From Maridesulfovibrio zosterae DSM 11974 (lineage in GTDB: Bacteria; Desulfobacterota; Desulfovibrionia; Desulfovibrionales; Desulfovibrionaceae), in assembly GCF_000425265.1 (NCBI RefSeq), contig NZ_AUDC01000011.1, positions 434,001 to 498,000 on the forward strand: DNA of 64,000 nt, written 5' to 3'. Positions 43,337 to 53,100 of this stretch are shown one piece after another. A program made the translations under genes and the position numbers. Each line of letters begins with the position of its first letter. The stretch's first letter is position 1. A model generated the notes under the pieces. That model was not told the origin of the DNA. It worked only from the letters and a program-made list of their open reading frames with translations, and ran no database searches.

Positions 43337-43738
43337 TCAAGCTTGAGCGGCAAGGGCTCTTTGCACTGAAACTTCAAGCATTGTTTTCTGCAACCGAATA
43401 CTCTTTGAATCACTATTAAGCAAATCCTCAGACAAAATACGAAGTTTATCAACGGACTCAAGAGAAGCAGTTATAATAAGTTCTGTAGGAATCAATCCTT
43501 CAGAACGGATCATCTCTAAAACATTTTCCAATTTATGAGATAGTTCTTCAATCTTACCGAGCTTAAGTAAATTGGATCCGGCTTTAATGGAATGAGCATC
43601 TCTGAAAATTGAATTAATCAATTCCGGAGTACAATCAGAGGCACAATTCTCAAGCTTGAGCAGGCCGTCTTCAATATTATCGAGCCGCTCTAATGTTTCA
43701 TCCTGAAAAATGTCCAATAACCTGTCACCAGTTTTCAT
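43337..43738 (-). CDS. Histidine phosphotransfer (Hpt) domain protein
   Basis: The 133-residue protein is one Hpt four-helix domain. The phosphorylated His is in FRDAHSIKAGSNLL (about residue 48), and the IFQDETLERLDNIEDGLLKLE N-terminus is as in CheA/Hpt. No other domain is attached. It would relay phosphate between a hybrid kinase and a response regulator; partners are not adjacent. GAAGG precedes the ATG. Confidence 0.85.
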   Translation of the reverse strand: MKTGDRLLDIFQDETLERLDNIEDGLLKLENCASDCTPELINSIFRDAHSIKAGSNLLKLGKIEELSHKLENVLEMIRSEGLIPTELIITASLESVDKLRILSEDLLNSDSKSIRLQKTMLEVSVQRALAAQA

Positions 43739-44012
43739 TTACTTTCAGCCTTCAAATTTTATATATACTTAGTCTGTAATTACTTATATCAAACGTATAA
43801 ACCTTTATAGGGCTTATCTGCACTACCTTGCAAGTTTCGTCAACAGCTTGTATGGCACTGCAAATTGCCTTTTTAACCATGATTAATAGACTTTCTTTTT
43901 TTACAACAAAATTCTACACTGCCGCCCTCACTACGAAATACTATTAGATAAGATAACACCTGTCTTCATTTATATAATAAAGTTTATTCAAATATAGAAC
44001 GGAGTTAACCGT

Positions 44013-45938
44013 ATGGCTTTGATGAGCATAAATAACGTTTCCATGTCTTTCGGCGGCCCTTTGCTGCTTGATGAAATATCCTTTCAGGTGGAAGAAGGAC
44101 AACGCATATGTATTGTTGGACGTAACGGGGAAGGCAAATCCACCCTGCTGCGCCTCATGAGCGGCGACCTTGTCCCCGATAGCGGCAACATTGCAAACCA
44201 GAAGGGAGTGACTGTCGCAAGACTGTCCCAGAAAGTCCCAGAAGTTCTTGAAGGGTCCATCTTCGAGATTGTTGCAGGCGGGCTTGGTAAACTTGGCGAC
44301 GCATTAAACAGATATCACGCTGTCAGCCTTGAAGTTGCTTCAGGAGGTGATGTTGCCAGGCTTTCAGAGATAGAAGAAATCATGGAAAGTCATGGAGGAT
44401 GGGAAGCTCTTACCACTATTGAAATGGTAATATCACGTCTGTCCCTGACTCCTGATATGCGTTTTGAAAACCTTTCCGGAGGACTCAAAAGACGTGCCCT
44501 GCTTGCCCGTGCGCTTGCAAGTAAACCGGACGTATTGCTTCTGGACGAACCGACCAACCATCTTGATATAGACTCCATTGCATGGCTTGAAGAATTCATT
44601 CTTAAAAACATTAAAACACTTATTTTCATCACTCATGACCGCATGTTCCTAAGACGTATAGCGACACGTATAATTGAACTGGATCGCGGCAATGTTGCGG
44701 ATTGGGCCTGCGATTACGATACATTTCTAAAGCGCAAAGAAGAACTGCTCGATGCTGAAGAAAAAAACTGGTCTGAATTTGATAAAAAACTGGCCAGAGA
44801 GGAAGTCTGGATCAGACAGGGTATCAAAGCCCGCCGTACAAGAAATGAAGGAAGGGTTCGTGCTCTGAAAAAACTACGCGAAGAACGTAAATCCAGACGG
44901 GAACGTACAGGTCGAGCCACCATCGAAATTCAGGAAGCAGCCCGTTCAGGAAAAGTTGTTGCCGAAACGGTCAACGCATCATTTTCATGGGACGATAAAC
45001 CAGTTTTTAAAAACCTGAATACATCCATCATGCGCGGAGACCGCATTGGTATCATAGGCCCGAATGGTGCAGGTAAAACAACACTAATTCAAGTTTTACT
45101 AGGCAAATTAAAAGCCCATTCAGGAAGCGTAAAACTTGGAACAAAGCTTGAAATTTCATATTTCGACCAGCACCGTGAACAGCTTGATCCTAATAAATCT
45201 GTCCGGGACAGTGTTGCTGACGGTAATGACACTGTGACCATCAACGGGCGTGCAAAACACATCATGGGTTATCTGAAAGATTTTCTATTCGCACCTGACA
45301 GGGCAAATTCTCCGGTCAGTGTTCTTTCCGGCGGTGAGCGCAACCGTCTTTTACTGGCGCGCCTTTTCACCAGGCCTTCCAATCTGCTGATAATGGATGA
45401 ACCGACCAACGATCTAGATGCTGAAACTCTTGAGCTACTGGAAGACAAGATTATGGATTACCCCGGAACAGTAATTATTGTCAGTCATGATCGTGTCTTC
45501 CTGAATAATGTCGTGACAGGAACAATAGCCTTCGAAGGTGATGCAACTGTAAGGGAGTATGTGGGTGGTTACGACGACTGGCTAAGACAACGTCCACAAC
45601 TGGAAACCGAAGCCAAGACAAAAGAGTCAAAAGTAAAATCGCAGAAAGAAATCGCTGAAAAACGCCCTGAAAAACTAAGCTACAAAGAACAGCGTGACTT
45701 TGAGTCTTGTGAAGTAGAAATCCTCGAATTACCTGTAAAGATTGAAAGACTTGAGACTGAAATAGAAGAAATTCAGACACTTATGTCCGACCCTGAATTT
45801 TACAAAAAATCAGCGGAAGAAATGTCCAAAACTCAAAACAAACTCGAAGCATTAGAAGCAGAACATGAAACAACTTTCGAACGCTGGGAAGAAGTTGAAT
45901 CCAAGCTTGAAAAATATCGAGAACGCACTAAAAAGTAA
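44013..45938 (+). CDS. uup: ABC-F family ATPase (Uup-like)
   Basis: The 641-residue soluble protein has two ABC domains without membrane segments. Walker A motifs are GRNGEGKSTL (about 36-45) and GPNGAGKTTL (about 349-358). Signatures are LSGGLKRRALLARAL and LSGGERNRLLLARL, with LLLDEPTNHLD and LIMDEPTNDLD. A basic linker of the ABC-F type lies between them and a coiled-coil tail follows (about 555-640), as in Uup. Uup binds DNA or branched structures and ribosomes. CGGAG precedes the ATG. The potassium transport gene follows after 34 bases. Confidence 0.93.
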   Translation: MALMSINNVSMSFGGPLLLDEISFQVEEGQRICIVGRNGEGKSTLLRLMSGDLVPDSGNIANQKGVTVARLSQKVPEVLEGSIFEIVAGGLGKLGDALNRYHAVSLEVASGGDVARLSEIEEIMESHGGWEALTTIEMVISRLSLTPDMRFENLSGGLKRRALLARALASKPDVLLLDEPTNHLDIDSIAWLEEFILKNIKTLIFITHDRMFLRRIATRIIELDRGNVADWACDYDTFLKRKEELLDAEEKNWSEFDKKLAREEVWIRQGIKARRTRNEGRVRALKKLREERKSRRERTGRATIEIQEAARSGKVVAETVNASFSWDDKPVFKNLNTSIMRGDRIGIIGPNGAGKTTLIQVLLGKLKAHSGSVKLGTKLEISYFDQHREQLDPNKSVRDSVADGNDTVTINGRAKHIMGYLKDFLFAPDRANSPVSVLSGGERNRLLLARLFTRPSNLLIMDEPTNDLDAETLELLEDKIMDYPGTVIIVSHDRVFLNNVVTGTIAFEGDATVREYVGGYDDWLRQRPQLETEAKTKESKVKSQKEIAEKRPEKLSYKEQRDFESCEVEILELPVKIERLETEIEEIQTLMSDPEFYKKSAEEMSKTQNKLEALEAEHETTFERWEEVESKLEKYRERTKK

Positions 45939-45972
45939 CCGTCTTGCCATCTGCGCGACTCAAGCGTAAATT

Positions 45973-47340
45973 ATGCCAATGAAAGCTAAAGCATCTTCAC
46001 CTTTCTGGGTTCCTATATATGCATTTTTTGCCACAATATTAGTTGGCGGATTACTGCTGAAACTGGACATCTGTCATCCGGGAAAAGAACTGTCTTTACT
46101 GGATGCCGTATTCACCGCGACCTCAGCTGTATGCGTAACAGGACTTGCTGTAGTAGACACAGGGTCATTTTTCAGCAGGACCGGACAATCTGTTATTCTA
46201 GCCCTTATCCAATTGGGAGGGCTTGGGATCATGACTTATGCGAGCCTTGTAATTTATCTGATGGGTAAAAAAGTCAGTGCCGCAGACCGTATTGCGGTAA
46301 GCCAGACTCTTATCCATAACCCTTCATTTAATATGGGCAAATTTATTGTTGGAGTTGTAACAGCCGTCTTGTCTATAGAAGCAATCGGAGCATTTCTGCT
46401 CTACTTCATGGACCCGAAAGGGTTCTATCCATTCTCTGCTGTCTTCCATTCTATCTCAGCTTTTTGTAATGCAGGTTTCTCCCTGTACTCTGACAGTCTG
46501 ACTTCATGGAGCGAGCATTTAGGCATCAACTGCGTCTTCATGGCCCTCATCTTCATGGGAGGACTTGGTTTCTATGTTATGACAGAAATATGGCAGATAT
46601 TTTGTGATCTTATATGCAAACGTAATAAGAAAGTAAAAGCACATGCCATGACATGGCATACCCGCACAGTCCTTGAAACGTCTATTTTTCTAGTCATTGC
46701 AGGAGCTGTAGCTCTGTTTCTGTTCGAAAATATGAAAGCCCATCCTGATGCACCATACGGAATCAGCAAAATAGGAGCTCTGTTTCAGTCAGTAACATGC
46801 CGAACAGCAGGATTTAATTCAGTAGAAATATCGAATATGACAAATATTGGTCTTATCGTAATGATCTTCCTTATGCTGATCGGTGGATCACCTGGATCTT
46901 GTGCGGGAGGATTGAAAACTACAACTTTCCGTGCCTGGCTTGCATTTATCATTGCCAAAATCAAAGGAAGATCGCAGGTAGTGGTCAGCTGGTATGCACT
47001 GAGCGAGGAAAACGTTAACCGCATGCTGACTTTATTGGCACTTGCAAGTGTTATTCTCTGTTCAGCCATAATCCTTTTAAGCATAACTGAAGGAAGCTAT
47101 CTTCCGCACTCGCAGGCCAGAGGACACTTTATTGAAATCACTTTCGAAGCGATATCAGCATTTGCCACAGTAGGACTTTCAACCGGCGTAACTCCGGAAC
47201 TCAGCAACTCAGGCAAAACAATAATTATCACCCTCATGTTCGTAGGAAGACTCGGCCCGGTATGGCTTTTAACAGCCATTAACAGTTGGCAAAGCGAACC
47301 ACGCTATCGCCTTCCTGAAGACGATTTGCCTTTAGGATAA
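45973..47340 (+). CDS. Potassium uptake membrane subunit (TrkH/KtrB family)
   Basis: The 455-residue protein has four repeated M1-P-M2 units. Selectivity loops are visible: TATSAVCVTGLAV, SISAFCNAGFSL, VTCRTAGFNSVE and ISAFATVGLSTG, each with the conserved glycine. It carries K+ (with Na+ or H+) into the cell together with the RCK protein encoded next. The length is nearer to KtrB than to TrkH. The ribosome site is weak, and coupling with uup is possible. Confidence 0.9.
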   Translation: MPMKAKASSPFWVPIYAFFATILVGGLLLKLDICHPGKELSLLDAVFTATSAVCVTGLAVVDTGSFFSRTGQSVILALIQLGGLGIMTYASLVIYLMGKKVSAADRIAVSQTLIHNPSFNMGKFIVGVVTAVLSIEAIGAFLLYFMDPKGFYPFSAVFHSISAFCNAGFSLYSDSLTSWSEHLGINCVFMALIFMGGLGFYVMTEIWQIFCDLICKRNKKVKAHAMTWHTRTVLETSIFLVIAGAVALFLFENMKAHPDAPYGISKIGALFQSVTCRTAGFNSVEISNMTNIGLIVMIFLMLIGGSPGSCAGGLKTTTFRAWLAFIIAKIKGRSQVVVSWYALSEENVNRMLTLLALASVILCSAIILLSITEGSYLPHSQARGHFIEITFEAISAFATVGLSTGVTPELSNSGKTIIITLMFVGRLGPVWLLTAINSWQSEPRYRLPEDDLPLG

Positions 47341-47487
47341 GGTTGATATACGGACTTCTGAAATTAAATCGGCTTTGCCTTGAATAGGTACTACCGAAAC
47401 TTTTCATCCATTTTAAGCAAAGAAGTTGTAATACTGTGACTATCCCGCAAGATAGCGGAGAATCGCCGGTAGGTATGGAGATTACAT

Positions 47488-48141
47488 ATGTCTGAAAAAA
47501 TAGAAGTAGGTGTTATCGGCCTTGGTAAGTTTGGTCTCGAGCTAGCTATTAATCTACGCAAGCTAGGCCATAATGCGACTGGAGTTGATACCAGTGAAGA
47601 GCGGGTTAAAGCTGCTAAACCATATCTTTCCCACGTTTTTCAGGCTGACGGTACTGACCGCCAGACATTGGAACAGTTGAGCTTTCAAGATTTTAATTAT
47701 GTAGTGGTTTCCACCGGTGATTCCATGGAAGCAAGCATACTTGTTGTTCTTAATCTGCAGGAGATGGGTGTAAATAAAATATGGGTTAAAGCCATCAGCG
47801 AAGCCCATAAAAAGGTGCTCAGTAAAATAGGCGTGGATTTTGTTGTCTTCCCAGAACACTTCGCGGCCAAACAACTTGCGCACAAACTGTCCACCCCGGG
47901 AATGATAGAATACCTTTCCATGGGTCATGATATATTGATCAAAGAAAGAACTGTAACTGAATGGGCAGGACAAACACTTATTGATTTAAACTTGACCAAT
48001 AATTATCAGGTGCAGGTTATTGCAATTAGAAAAAATGGCTCAGAAGAATTAAATTTTGTTCCCAAAGCGAATGAAACTTTAGAGCATGATGATGTGCTTA
48101 TTCTGATCGGTACCAGAGAGAATTTATTAGCATTACCCTAG
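47488..48141 (+). CDS. TrkA/KtrA-type NAD(H)-binding regulatory subunit
   Basis: The 217-residue protein has a Rossmann N-terminus (GVIGLGKFGLELAINLRKLGHNATGVD) of the RCK type and a C-terminal RCK_C domain (about 135-217). It gates the neighbouring potassium channel-transporter in response to nucleotides. ATGGAGAT precedes the ATG. A gap of 147 bases separates it from the transporter gene; a small CTATC/GATAG hairpin is in it, but no known riboswitch class was recognised. Confidence 0.92.
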   Translation: MSEKIEVGVIGLGKFGLELAINLRKLGHNATGVDTSEERVKAAKPYLSHVFQADGTDRQTLEQLSFQDFNYVVVSTGDSMEASILVVLNLQEMGVNKIWVKAISEAHKKVLSKIGVDFVVFPEHFAAKQLAHKLSTPGMIEYLSMGHDILIKERTVTEWAGQTLIDLNLTNNYQVQVIAIRKNGSEELNFVPKANETLEHDDVLILIGTRENLLALP

Positions 48142-48148
48142 CCGTTTT

Positions 48149-49129
48149 TTAGACATCACCGAGATCATAGATGTCTTTTTCAATTTCCTTCATGTGGATA
48201 TCCTCCTCTTCAAGGGCAATCATTCGATCTCTGATTTCATGTGTTTTCTCGATGGCATCATCAAGATCAACACCAGCGGCTATCTGCATCTGACGCAGCA
48301 GGTTAAGAATATCACTACGCAATCGACTTCCTGCACCGGATGCTCCCATTTCGCGAAGCATGGAATCATCTGAAGTCGTTTTGTTTACCAGATAATTGCA
48401 AAACTTACGTGCCTCTTCAACACCTCTGTTCTTTTCAAGGCACATAGTAAGATACCGAACACACTTTTCCCAATTTCCTGCTTCAAAATGTGTTCTCGCA
48501 ATATTGAAGAACAGATTTTCATCATCATTATCCAGTTCTATACCTCGATTATAGTACAATAAAGCTTCATTATACATTCCATTCTTACGCATGGATATGC
48601 CGAAATCATTAAACATATGTTTATGCTTAGGCTCAAAAGCTGATTTCAACTCCTGCACCTTGGTAAAGACCTCCTTTGCCATCTCCACATCACCTTTTTC
48701 AAGGTAGGTCAATCCCAGTCCAAATGTTGCCCGAACATTTTCTTCATCGACTGCAAGTGCGTCAACGTAATCCATTTCTGCACTATATAGTTCACCACGC
48801 TCACGATGGGTTTCCCCTCTTTCAAGCACATGATCTAAATCTTCCATTGATGGCCGCACAACCTGTTGAAAATAGTTCAGTTCAAGTATGTACTTTGAGC
48901 CGAAATCAGCAGCAGTGATTTTATTTACAGGACCGGACGGAACATTCTTTTCATTTAGCTCCTGCAATGCAAAAAAATTATCATCCATCTTTGTGGCCAG
49001 CCAATAGTTCTTGCCCTGTTTCTTCTCAGCTTCAGAACGTAGAGAAACAACTGTTATAAGCTTTGGTTCATCTTTTTTCTTATCGCCAGAAACCGGCTGG
49101 TAATGAAAAAATGTTGATTCTGCACTCAC
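48149..49129 (-). CDS. Tetratricopeptide-repeat protein
   Basis: The 326-residue cytoplasmic protein starts at GTG, with GAGGT 9 bases upstream. TPR units occur between residues about 105 and 240 (for example RGELYSAEMDYVDALAVDEENVRATFGLGLTYLEKGD, read as separate helices). The N-terminal part has a charged KKDEPKLITVVSLR stretch and the C-terminus is acidic coiled coil. It probably serves as a protein-interaction scaffold. No exact role is visible. It is convergent with the RCK gene. Confidence 0.8.
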   Translation of the reverse strand: MSAESTFFHYQPVSGDKKKDEPKLITVVSLRSEAEKKQGKNYWLATKMDDNFFALQELNEKNVPSGPVNKITAADFGSKYILELNYFQQVVRPSMEDLDHVLERGETHRERGELYSAEMDYVDALAVDEENVRATFGLGLTYLEKGDVEMAKEVFTKVQELKSAFEPKHKHMFNDFGISMRKNGMYNEALLYYNRGIELDNDDENLFFNIARTHFEAGNWEKCVRYLTMCLEKNRGVEEARKFCNYLVNKTTSDDSMLREMGASGAGSRLRSDILNLLRQMQIAAGVDLDDAIEKTHEIRDRMIALEEEDIHMKEIEKDIYDLGDV

Positions 49130-49338
49130 TTAGCGATACCTCTTCACCCTTATTTAACTTCAAAAACAGGCAAAATTTAAAGAGCCATTTTAAATATTAA
49201 AATTTACGATATATACTTTTAGAACCCACATACCCTCTTAATCGGCTATTTTTCCTAAACATATAGATTTTTATATTTCGCACTTTTGCACTTTTCAATT
49301 CTGGAACTTCGTAACAAAATCCGCTAGGGTCCGATCCG

Positions 49339-50154
49339 ATGTCAAAACAATATTCAATATTTTTTTTAATAGCGATTACACTTATATTGCATCTTTTTAT
49401 AGCAAAAAGCTATGCTGGAGATTCGCACATAGCTCCTATTGTTAAATGTAAAATATTGAACCACTTTCCGCATGACAGTAAAGCCTTCACTCAAGGGCTA
49501 CTCTTCTTTAATGGTATGTTATATGAAGGAACGGGGAAACGTGGTCATTCAGCTGTTCGTAAAGTAGATCCAGATTCAGGACAAGTCAGAACTGAAGTAA
49601 AAATAAGCAACAAGCTTTTCGGTGAAGGACTTTGTTTGTGGCAGAATAAAATTTACCAGCTCACATGGCAATCAGGTAAATGTTATGTCTACGATTCTAA
49701 GTCGCTTGCCCTCAAAGGTGTCTTTAAATACAAAGGACAGGGCTGGGGACTAACCACAGACGGCCAGTTTTTATACCAAAGCAACGGTTCATCACATATA
49801 ACCCTACGTGATCCATACGACTTTGCCAGAATAAGCAGAATTCAGGTCATGGACGGCTTGAATAAAATCCATAGACTCAATGAACTGGAATACATTGATG
49901 GTCTGCTATACTGCAATATTTGGAGGGAGGACCGTATTGCAGCAGTAGATGTCTTAACCGGAAAGGTTCAATTCTGGATTGATATTTCAAATCTGCGACC
50001 TCTGGCCGGGCCTGAAGCTGAAGCGGCGAATGGTATAGCCTTTGATCCTAAAAACAAACGCATACTGGTTACCGGAAAATTCTGGAATAAAGTTTTTGAA
50101 ATCAAATTCCCTGCAGTCGAACATAAAAATTTCACCAATCAGTCATATGAATAA
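49339..50154 (+). CDS. Glutaminyl-peptide cyclotransferase (bacterial beta-propeller type)
   Basis: A signal peptide (residues about 1-27, ending KSYAG) exports the protein. The mature region has the family's FTQGLLFFNGMLYEGTGKRGHSAVR, the Glu of GEGLC, YQLTWQ and ITGKFW-like motif (VTGKFWNKVFEI), which match plant-type glutaminyl cyclases. It turns N-terminal Gln of exported peptides into pyroglutamate. The last 8 bases overlap the next gene, which suggests an operon, although the functions are not obviously linked. Confidence 0.88.
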   Translation: MSKQYSIFFLIAITLILHLFIAKSYAGDSHIAPIVKCKILNHFPHDSKAFTQGLLFFNGMLYEGTGKRGHSAVRKVDPDSGQVRTEVKISNKLFGEGLCLWQNKIYQLTWQSGKCYVYDSKSLALKGVFKYKGQGWGLTTDGQFLYQSNGSSHITLRDPYDFARISRIQVMDGLNKIHRLNELEYIDGLLYCNIWREDRIAAVDVLTGKVQFWIDISNLRPLAGPEAEAANGIAFDPKNKRILVTGKFWNKVFEIKFPAVEHKNFTNQSYE

Positions 50155-53100
50155 ATCACTGGGTATCTGTGCCGGAGCATCAACAGTCAGTCTGGTTCTA
50201 ATTTCCAGAACAGACAGCAAGTTAGAAATACTGAAGGCCATCTCTTTAAGCCATGAAGGTAAGCCGGCAAAAACAATTTTAACTGGCCTGAAAAAAATAG
50301 GCTCTCTTGATAAAGTAAGGGTTGCCGTTACCGGACGCAAATTCCGCCATCTTCTTGATATTCCGTCCATATCCGAACCACAGGCACTTGAAGAAGCCTT
50401 TAATTTTAGTGGTATTGCAAAACTTGGCTACCGCACAGTATTAAGCGCCGGAGGTGAAACTTTCATGGCCTACCTGCTTAATACCGAAGGAAAAGTTGAA
50501 ACCGTACATACCGGAAACAAATGTGCCTCGGGTACTGGTGAATTTTTAGTCCAGCAATTAGGACGCATGGGTCTTAACCTCGAAAGTATGGGCAATATGA
50601 ATGAAAAGGTCGATGCCCACAAAGTTTCGGGACGCTGTTCTGTATTTTGTAAAAGCGATTGTACTCACGCCCTGAACAAAGGTGTTGAAAAAGAATCCGT
50701 AGTTGCAGGTCTAGCCAGTATGATGGCAGGCAAATGTGTGGAGCTACTTCGCAAACTACCTTCAGAAAAGGTTGCACTTATCGGCAATTGTTCACGTAAT
50801 AAATTTATGGTCAGCGAGTTACGTAAAGAAATTCCTGATCTACTTATTCCAGAATACGGTCATTGCCTTGAAGCTCTTGGAGCTGCGATATGGGCAGCCG
50901 ACAACGGCCAGATCCCCGAACAAGAATTTTCAACCCTTATCCTCAAGGGAACTACTGGATTTACTTTTCTGCCTCCGCTCAAAGACTTTGCTGATTCAGT
51001 TCAATTTCATGAGAGTACCCAAGCCGAATTTATTGCCGGTAATAAGCTTGCCCTAGGTCTTGATGTCGGTTCGACTACTACCAAGGGAGTTCTTGTCGAT
51101 CTTAAATCTATGCAAATCGTGGCATCCAGCTATCTACGCACAGATGGAGATCCGGTTGGGGCTTCACGCAGAGTTTATGCAGACCTTGCAGGACAGATTC
51201 CTCAGGGAACCATTGCATCTGTAATGGGCGTTACCGGATCGGGCCGCAACATTGCAGGACTTCATGCAGGAACTGACGGGATCATAAATGAGATTACCGC
51301 CCATGCTGCTGCAGCGGTCCACTATGATCCGCTGGTTGATACAATTTTTGAAATAGGTGGTCAGGATGCCAAATATACCTGGCTGAAAAATTCTGTTCCC
51401 TGCGACTATGCCATGAATGAAGCATGTAGTGCTGGAACAGGATCATTCCTTGAAGAAAGTGCCAAAGAGACCTTAGGTATAGATGTAGAGAAGATTGCAG
51501 ATGTAGCATTCAAAGGCCAAAATCCTCCTAATTTTAATGACCAATGCGCCGCCTTTATCGGCTCTGACCTTAAGCTGGCCTCGCAAGACGGTGTTCCACT
51601 TGAAGACATGATTGCAGGGTTGGTATATTCCATCTGCATCAACTACTCCAATCGAGTAAAAGGTAATCGTACTATAGGCAGCAAAATATTCATGCAGGGA
51701 GGAGTCTGTTATAACAAGGCCGTGCCAGTAGCGATGGCAGCTCTTACAGGGACCCAAATTATTGTCCCGCCACATCCGGGGCTTACCGGGGCCTTCGGAG
51801 TTGCCCTTGAAGCTGCTAAACGGACGGATCAAGGAATTCTCCATGAAGGCGTTTTCGCCCCTGAAAAGCTGGCTTTACGGGAAGTATCCTACAAAACGCC
51901 TTTTACATGTAACGGAAGTGGCAGAGATTGTGACCTGCGCTGCTCGATTACACGTATAGAAGTACAGGGAAAAACCTTTCCATTCGGTGGCATATGCAAC
52001 CGTTTTGATAACTCAAAAATTTCAAAAAAAATTACTCCCGGTACAGACCTGGTGCTTTGGAGAGAGAAACGTGTTTACCGTGACTTAAGCATTCCTGAGG
52101 ATGGACAGCCCATTATTGGTATGAATCGTTCCCTGCTTATGAATACATGGTTTCCACTTTTTAATTCATTTTTCAAAGCACTTGGCTTCGGAGTAAGAAT
52201 CCCTGAGACTGTGGATACAAACTCCATTGAGCAGAAAGGAGCCCCTTTCTGCCATCCAGTTGAACTGGCCCATGGCAGCATGGGTGAACTGTTAAAGCTT
52301 GAAACCGATCATATTTTTCTACCACACCTGCGATCCATGCCGCTTAAAAGCGGCGACAGATCATGTACCTGCGTTCTGGTACAGGGAGAACCCTACTATC
52401 TACGCTCTGCTTTCCCGGAACTTAAAACCAGATCGATTTTAACTCCGGTTATCCATATGCAGGAAGGCATTTCACAAATTCGCAAAGCACTTTTAGAAAC
52501 AGCTGCAAAACTTAAAATTGATCTGGACAGAGCTGTTAATGCTTTCGAAGAAGCTGCAGCGGCGCAGCAACTATTCTTTGCAGATATTAAGCGCGAAGGA
52601 GAAAATTTTATAACTGATCTTGGTAAAAATCCTGAAAAAGAAGCAATTGCGCTGTTCGGCAGGCCGTATAATGCATTCAACTCATGGGCCAATAAATCCA
52701 TTCCTGCAAAATTTTCCACTCGTGGAGTAGACATCATTCCCTGTGACATGCTCCCGCGTAGCGAAGGCTGCGGCGAAATTCTCAATATGTACTGGGCAAC
52801 AGGTGAACAGATTATGGACTCAGCAGCCTATGTAACCGACCATCCCCAGCTTTACGGAACTTTCATTACTAATTTTTCTTGTGGACCGGATTCCTTTCTG
52901 CTCAACCATTTCAGAAAAGTTATGGGTAAAAAGCCATCACTCACACTCGAACTGGACAGCCACACCGCTGATGCTGGAATTGAAACACGCATAGAAGCAT
53001 TCCTTGATATTGTTAACGGATTCAAACAGTTTAATGCTGCAAGCCCATCCATAGAAAAAACATTTTCACCGGCACGTTGCGAAATGCATGATGGAGCTAC

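Noticed and set aside
47341-47487. Possible c-di-AMP riboswitch before the TrkA/KtrA-type gene
   Set aside because: Such genes often have one, but the conserved ydaO boxes are absent; only a small hairpin is seen.
50042-50146. Longer start for the activase gene
   Set aside because: It would overlap 113 bases of the cyclase gene without a ribosome site, and the family motif region begins at the 50147 ATG.
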